NCBI GenBank assembly: GCA_035798135.1
Contig: JAPFBR010000001.1
Span: 682,001-746,000 of the forward strand
Source of the DNA: Sediminicola sp035798135
GTDB taxonomy: Bacteria; Bacteroidota; Bacteroidia; Flavobacteriales; Flavobacteriaceae
Direction of reading: 5' to 3'
DNA length: 64,000 bases
The translations under genes were made by a program, and so were the position numbers. Of the stretch, positions 60,739 through 64,000 are shown piece after piece. Below the pieces are notes generated by a model. It worked only from the letters and a program-made list of their open reading frames with translations. It made no database searches and was not told the DNA's origin. Each line of letters begins with the position of its first letter. The first letter of the stretch is position 1.

Positions 60739-62427
60739 ATGCGCTGGACGCTCAAACCAAAACCGGAAGAACAAAAAGTGGTGGCGTTCGCTAATGAACT
60801 AAACGTAGATCCTTTGGTGGCTACTTTATTGTTGCAGCGTGGCATTGATACTTTTGAAGCTGCCAGAACATTTTTCAGACCTGAGCTGTCCCAGTTGCAC
60901 GACCCCTTTTTAATGAAGGATATGGATTTGGCAGTGGAGCGTATTGAAAGAGCCATTGCAGACGGTGAGAATATTTTGGTATACGGGGATTATGATGTTG
61001 ACGGGACAACGGCAGTTTCCTTAATGTCGTCTTATTTATTGAAGTATTATCCCAACGTTGCCACCTACATTCCAGATAGGTACGGGGAAGGGTATGGTGT
61101 GTCATATTTGGGAATCGATTTTGCGGAGGACAATGGGTTTACATTGATCATAGCACTGGATTGTGGGATTAAGGCCATAGATAAAGTGGCTTATGCCAAA
61201 GAAAAGGGCATAGACTTTATTATTTGTGACCACCATAGACCAGGGGATTCTTTGCCCAACGCGATAGCTGTTTTGGATCCAAAGCGCAATGACTGTCACT
61301 ACCCCTACGATGAACTCTGTGGTTGCGGGGTAGGATTTAAATTGATTCAGGCGCTTGGATTGAAAAAAGGGGAGACCATTGAAGACGTTATTCCTTATTT
61401 GGATCTTGTTGCTACGGCCATTGGGGCAGATATAGTTCCAATTACAGGCGAAAATCGGGTCTTGGCCTATTTTGGCCTTCAGCTAATCAATTCTAGTCCT
61501 AGGGCAGGTTTCCGGGCCATTATGCAACAAAATAAAAAACAGGAATTTACCATTACCGATGTAGTCTTTATCATCGCTCCCCGTATCAATGCGGCAGGAA
61601 GGATGAAACATGGGCAACACGCAGTAAATCTATTGAAGGAAACAGATATATCCCAGGCAGAAAAATTGGCGGCCGGGATAGAAAAATTTAATACAGACCG
61701 AAGGGAATTGGATCAGGAAATCACCCAAGAGGCCTTATTGCAGATCCAACAAAACAAGGAGGAAGAGCGTTTTACCTCAGTGGTCTATAAGGATACTTGG
61801 CACAAAGGGGTCATTGGGATTGTGGCATCCCGACTCACAGAAACTTATTACAGGCCCACTTTGGTCTTTACCAAAAGTGGCGACAAATTGGCTGCTTCTG
61901 CGCGATCGGTGAAAGGGTTCGATGTGTACAATGCCCTGGAAGATTGTGCGGATTGCATAGAACAGTTTGGGGGACATAAATACGCAGCCGGACTTACCCT
62001 TTTGGAAGAGCAATACGCAGCATTTAAAGAAAAGTTTGAAAAGGTGGTTTCAGAGACCATAGACGTCAACCTGCTGACACCAGAAATATTGATAGATGCC
62101 CAAATTGATCTCACCGATATTTCTCCAAAACTGATGCGGATATTAAAACAATTCGCGCCTTTTGGACCAGGGAACTTAAACCCTATATTCATGACCGATA
62201 ATTTAAAGGATACGGGATATGCAAAAGGGGTGGGGCAAGATAAAAAACATCTTAAACTAGCCGCGATACAGTATGGGACAGGGCCCATCGGAAGTATTGG
62301 TTTTAATTTAGGGGAGAAATTGCCGAAAGTGGCCAATCAACAATCTTTTAGCGCAGCGTATTCTTTGGATGAAAATGAATGGCAGGGCAATGTGAGTCTA
62401 CAGTTGAAGCTCAGGGATCTGCGCTAA
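60739..62427 (+). CDS. recJ: Single-stranded-DNA-specific exonuclease RecJ
   Basis: RecJ degrades single-stranded DNA 5' to 3' in repair. The 562-residue protein has the DHH core: YGDYDVDGTTAVSL (motif I), LDCGIKAIDK, ICDHHRPGDSLPNA and GCGVGFKLIQAL, followed by DHHA1 with APRINAAGRMKHG and FGGHKYAAGL. I set the start at the ATG of MRWTLKPKPEEQ. A TTG at 60706 would add 11 residues. Confidence 0.95.
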   Translation: MRWTLKPKPEEQKVVAFANELNVDPLVATLLLQRGIDTFEAARTFFRPELSQLHDPFLMKDMDLAVERIERAIADGENILVYGDYDVDGTTAVSLMSSYLLKYYPNVATYIPDRYGEGYGVSYLGIDFAEDNGFTLIIALDCGIKAIDKVAYAKEKGIDFIICDHHRPGDSLPNAIAVLDPKRNDCHYPYDELCGCGVGFKLIQALGLKKGETIEDVIPYLDLVATAIGADIVPITGENRVLAYFGLQLINSSPRAGFRAIMQQNKKQEFTITDVVFIIAPRINAAGRMKHGQHAVNLLKETDISQAEKLAAGIEKFNTDRRELDQEITQEALLQIQQNKEEERFTSVVYKDTWHKGVIGIVASRLTETYYRPTLVFTKSGDKLAASARSVKGFDVYNALEDCADCIEQFGGHKYAAGLTLLEEQYAAFKEKFEKVVSETIDVNLLTPEILIDAQIDLTDISPKLMRILKQFAPFGPGNLNPIFMTDNLKDTGYAKGVGQDKKHLKLAAIQYGTGPIGSIGFNLGEKLPKVANQQSFSAAYSLDENEWQGNVSLQLKLRDLR

Positions 62428-62508
62428 CCAATAACACTGATAGTTATTGAAACACACCTAGTGATAACTATAGATTATTAAAAAAGAAAAGATTTTCTGA
62501 TAAAAAAT

Positions 62509-62693
62509 GGACCCGAACACTCCTGTCCGGGTCCTTAAACTAAACTAACTCAAACTTAAACGAACACATTTTTTAATTATTCCAACGTTGAAGATTACGC
62601 GTAAAGGAATAGTTACTTTTTAAGGGATATAATCCCTTAAAAAACACCATAAAGTGCTTTTTTATGCTGTTTAAATAAACTTAATCAAAGATA
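62509..62693 (-). ncRNA. Candidate small RNA downstream of recJ
   Basis: In the 447-bp gap 62428-62875 the minus strand carries a TATCTTTG -7-like element (62693-62686). From there about 170 bases follow without a good open frame, with a TTAAGGGATTATATCCCTTAA palindrome. It ends in a GGACCCG/CGGGTCC terminator stem (62534-62509) followed by TTTTTT. A -33 TTG at the right distance is not clear. I do not recognise the RNA; the rest of the gap up to 62875 shows nothing else. Confidence 0.4.
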
Positions 62694-62875
62694 TGCTATT
62701 TTGAACAAATCTAAATAAGGTTTAATATAATTATAACATTTTCAGGGCGATAGGAAATGGTTTTTTTGCAACATAGGGTTATTTGAAAACCTAAAGTGCG
62801 AAAAGACCGGATCAAAAAGAAGACTTTCCAAGTGTCATTCAAGGAAAATAATGGGGGTGAAATTTAATGGGTTCT

Positions 62876-63643
62876 TTATGGTTCGTAGGTTTCCAAAGAA
62901 AGAGTTTGCCCATCAAAAACACCATAGGTAAAATAATGGATCCAATCCCCGAGGTTCACATAGGTCGATTTGTCGTTTAGGGCAATGTTCAACGGTAAAT
63001 GTCTATGGCCAAAAATAAAATAATCGTAATGGTCCTGTTCCAATTTTCTTTTGGCATATTGTACCAACCACTCCTTGTCCTCCCCTAAAAATTCGGCATC
63101 ATCATCCCCAGAAATGAGTTTGTTTTTCACCGAGAGATATGTTCCCAATTTCACTCCTAAATCTGGATGTAGCCAATTAAAGACCCATTTAGAAACGGGA
63201 TTGGTAAAAACCTTCTTCATCCGTTTGAACCCCTTGTCATCGGGACCAAGGCCATCACCGTGGCCAATAAAAAAGGTGGTGTCATTTAATTTAAACCGTT
63301 GGGGCTCATGAAAAACAGGGATGTTCAGTTCCGCTTCAAAATAGCCGTTCATCCAAAGATCATGATTGCCCACAAAATAATAAATAGGAATACCGGCATC
63401 GGTAATTTCCGCTAATTTTCCCAGTGTACGTGTAAACCCTTTGGGCACAACGGTTTTGTATTCGAACCAAAAATCGAAAAGGTCGCCCAATAAAAATATG
63501 GCCGCAGCATCTTGTTTTACATGGTCTAGCCAAGCGACAAATTTTTTCTCCCTTGGGAGGCTTTCTTCCCGGGTAGGGGCTCCCAAATGATTGTCACTCG
63601 CGAAATATATTTTTTTGCCCTTTGCAACCGTTATCTTCTTCAT
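62876..63643 (-). CDS. UDP-2,3-diacylglucosamine diphosphatase-like metallophosphoesterase
   Basis: The 255-residue protein is of the LpxH-like calcineurin-fold hydrolases. It has FASDNHLGAP, FLLGDLFDFWFEY, FVGNHDLWM, FFIGHGDGLGP and FGHRHLPLNI as metal-binding motifs in the right order. It probably cleaves UDP-2,3-diacylglucosamine to lipid X in lipid A synthesis. It follows the pterin synthase-like gene by 8 bases. Confidence 0.88.
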   Translation of the reverse strand: MKKITVAKGKKIYFASDNHLGAPTREESLPREKKFVAWLDHVKQDAAAIFLLGDLFDFWFEYKTVVPKGFTRTLGKLAEITDAGIPIYYFVGNHDLWMNGYFEAELNIPVFHEPQRFKLNDTTFFIGHGDGLGPDDKGFKRMKKVFTNPVSKWVFNWLHPDLGVKLGTYLSVKNKLISGDDDAEFLGEDKEWLVQYAKRKLEQDHYDYFIFGHRHLPLNIALNDKSTYVNLGDWIHYFTYGVFDGQTLSLETYEP

Positions 63644-63651
63644 AGGTCGTA

Positions 63652-64000
63652 TTATAGGTTGTCACTGGCATACCATTCCGCAAAGGAAGAATCGGTTTCC
63701 TGTAATTTTAGGGAATGAAGGAGTATGTTTTTTGGTAGTCGCTTCTTTATTTTATCAGCAAAATCCAAAACCATGTTCTCGCTGGTAGGCTGATATTCCG
63801 CCAAAATAACATTATGTCCCCTTTCCATTAATTCCTTGGCCAATTCTATGTGGGGAGTATTCTTATTAAAAACCGTGGCATGGTCAAATTGATCCACAAT
63901 CTCTTCCTTTACAATTTTCTTCAAATCACTAAAATCAATGACCATCCCTAATTTAACATGGGATGTATCCGTGATGGGCTTGCCAATGACCGTAACAGAT
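63652..64000 (-). CDS. 6-pyruvoyl-tetrahydropterin synthase/QueD family, 5' end beyond window
   Basis: The frame is open to the window edge, so the gene starts outside it. The visible part contains SVTVIGKPITDTSHVKLGMV, the region before the conserved MVIDFSDLKKIV, then DQFDHATVFN (catalytic Asp-His), ENMVLDFADKI (Glu) and ETDSSFAEWY. The ATG at 63945 is internal. Members make 6-carboxy-tetrahydropterin for queuosine or act as PTP synthases. Which one cannot be seen here. Confidence 0.85.
   Translation of the reverse strand, partial: SVTVIGKPITDTSHVKLGMVIDFSDLKKIVKEEIVDQFDHATVFNKNTPHIELAKELMERGHNVILAEYQPTSENMVLDFADKIKKRLPKNILLHSLKLQETDSSFAEWYASDNL

Overview
This window looks like a chromosomal segment from a marine-type member of the Flavobacteriaceae (Bacteroidota). 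The evidence is a SusC/FecA-like outer-membrane receptor with a carboxypeptidase-like N-terminal domain, the yceD-rpmF-fabH-accB-accC block, promoters of the Bacteroidota TTG-N19-TAnnTTTG type (clearest at 40121-40149 and before asd), lipoproteins with short Bacteroidota-like signal peptides, and a DUF3871 protein in the mobile part. I do not name a species.

The window has three parts. (1) 1-5950 is core: outer-membrane receptor, dusB, a LolC/E-type permease behind rbfA, methylmalonyl-CoA epimerase, and a tRNA with anticodon CAT. (2) 5920-30905 is a 25-kb integrative island in the 3' end of that tRNA. A 36-bp direct repeat bounds it: the tRNA 3' end at 5920-5955 and again at 30870-30905. A tyrosine recombinase gene sits just inside the left end. 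The island is composite. It has a KAP P-loop NTPase and a 90-residue protein in segments bounded by GTT...AAC inverted repeats that behave like integron cassettes with attC-like hairpins. It also has a secreted papain-like protease, a broken gene, two integrase 3'-end remnants, two copies of an unidentified 33-codon gene tail, a lipoprotein with an aerolysin-like C-terminal half, a possible ADP-ribosyltransferase-fold protein, two paralogous excisionase-like regulators, a phage-like recombination set (possible SSB, Sak4-like ATPase, DUF3871), a GIY-YIG/NUMOD endonuclease, and a three-gene restriction/defence-like operon (Eco57I-type methylase, PLD-SNF2 helicase, small unknown protein) at the right end. 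No relaxase or conjugation genes are present. (3) 30906-64000 returns to core genes.

In the right-hand core, 32218-38246 holds an amidoligase-type cluster: two esterase-fold hydrolases, an ATP-grasp protein with a Lys/Ala-rich tail, a GCS2/YbdK-type carboxylate-amine ligase, a class I glutamine amidotransferase, and an ATP-grasp-like protein. It probably makes or modifies a small peptide-like metabolite of unknown identity. Next come ribE and pdxA (divergent), the fatty-acid initiation block, a DadA-type oxidoreductase, a GreA-C-like protein, the ArfB rescue factor, an ABC ATPase, two secreted or lipid-anchored proteases, asd, mscL, alr-tdk, rsmI, a DUF819 membrane protein, adenine deaminase, stress-type peroxidase/OsmC proteins, recJ, an lpxH-type hydrolase and a pterin synthase that runs off the right edge. 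The 447-bp gap after recJ holds a candidate small RNA on the minus strand.

The strongest candidates for something undescribed are the integrase-less attC-like cassette array carrying the KAP NTPase, the three-gene methylase/PLD-helicase operon, and the chromosomal amidoligase cluster.
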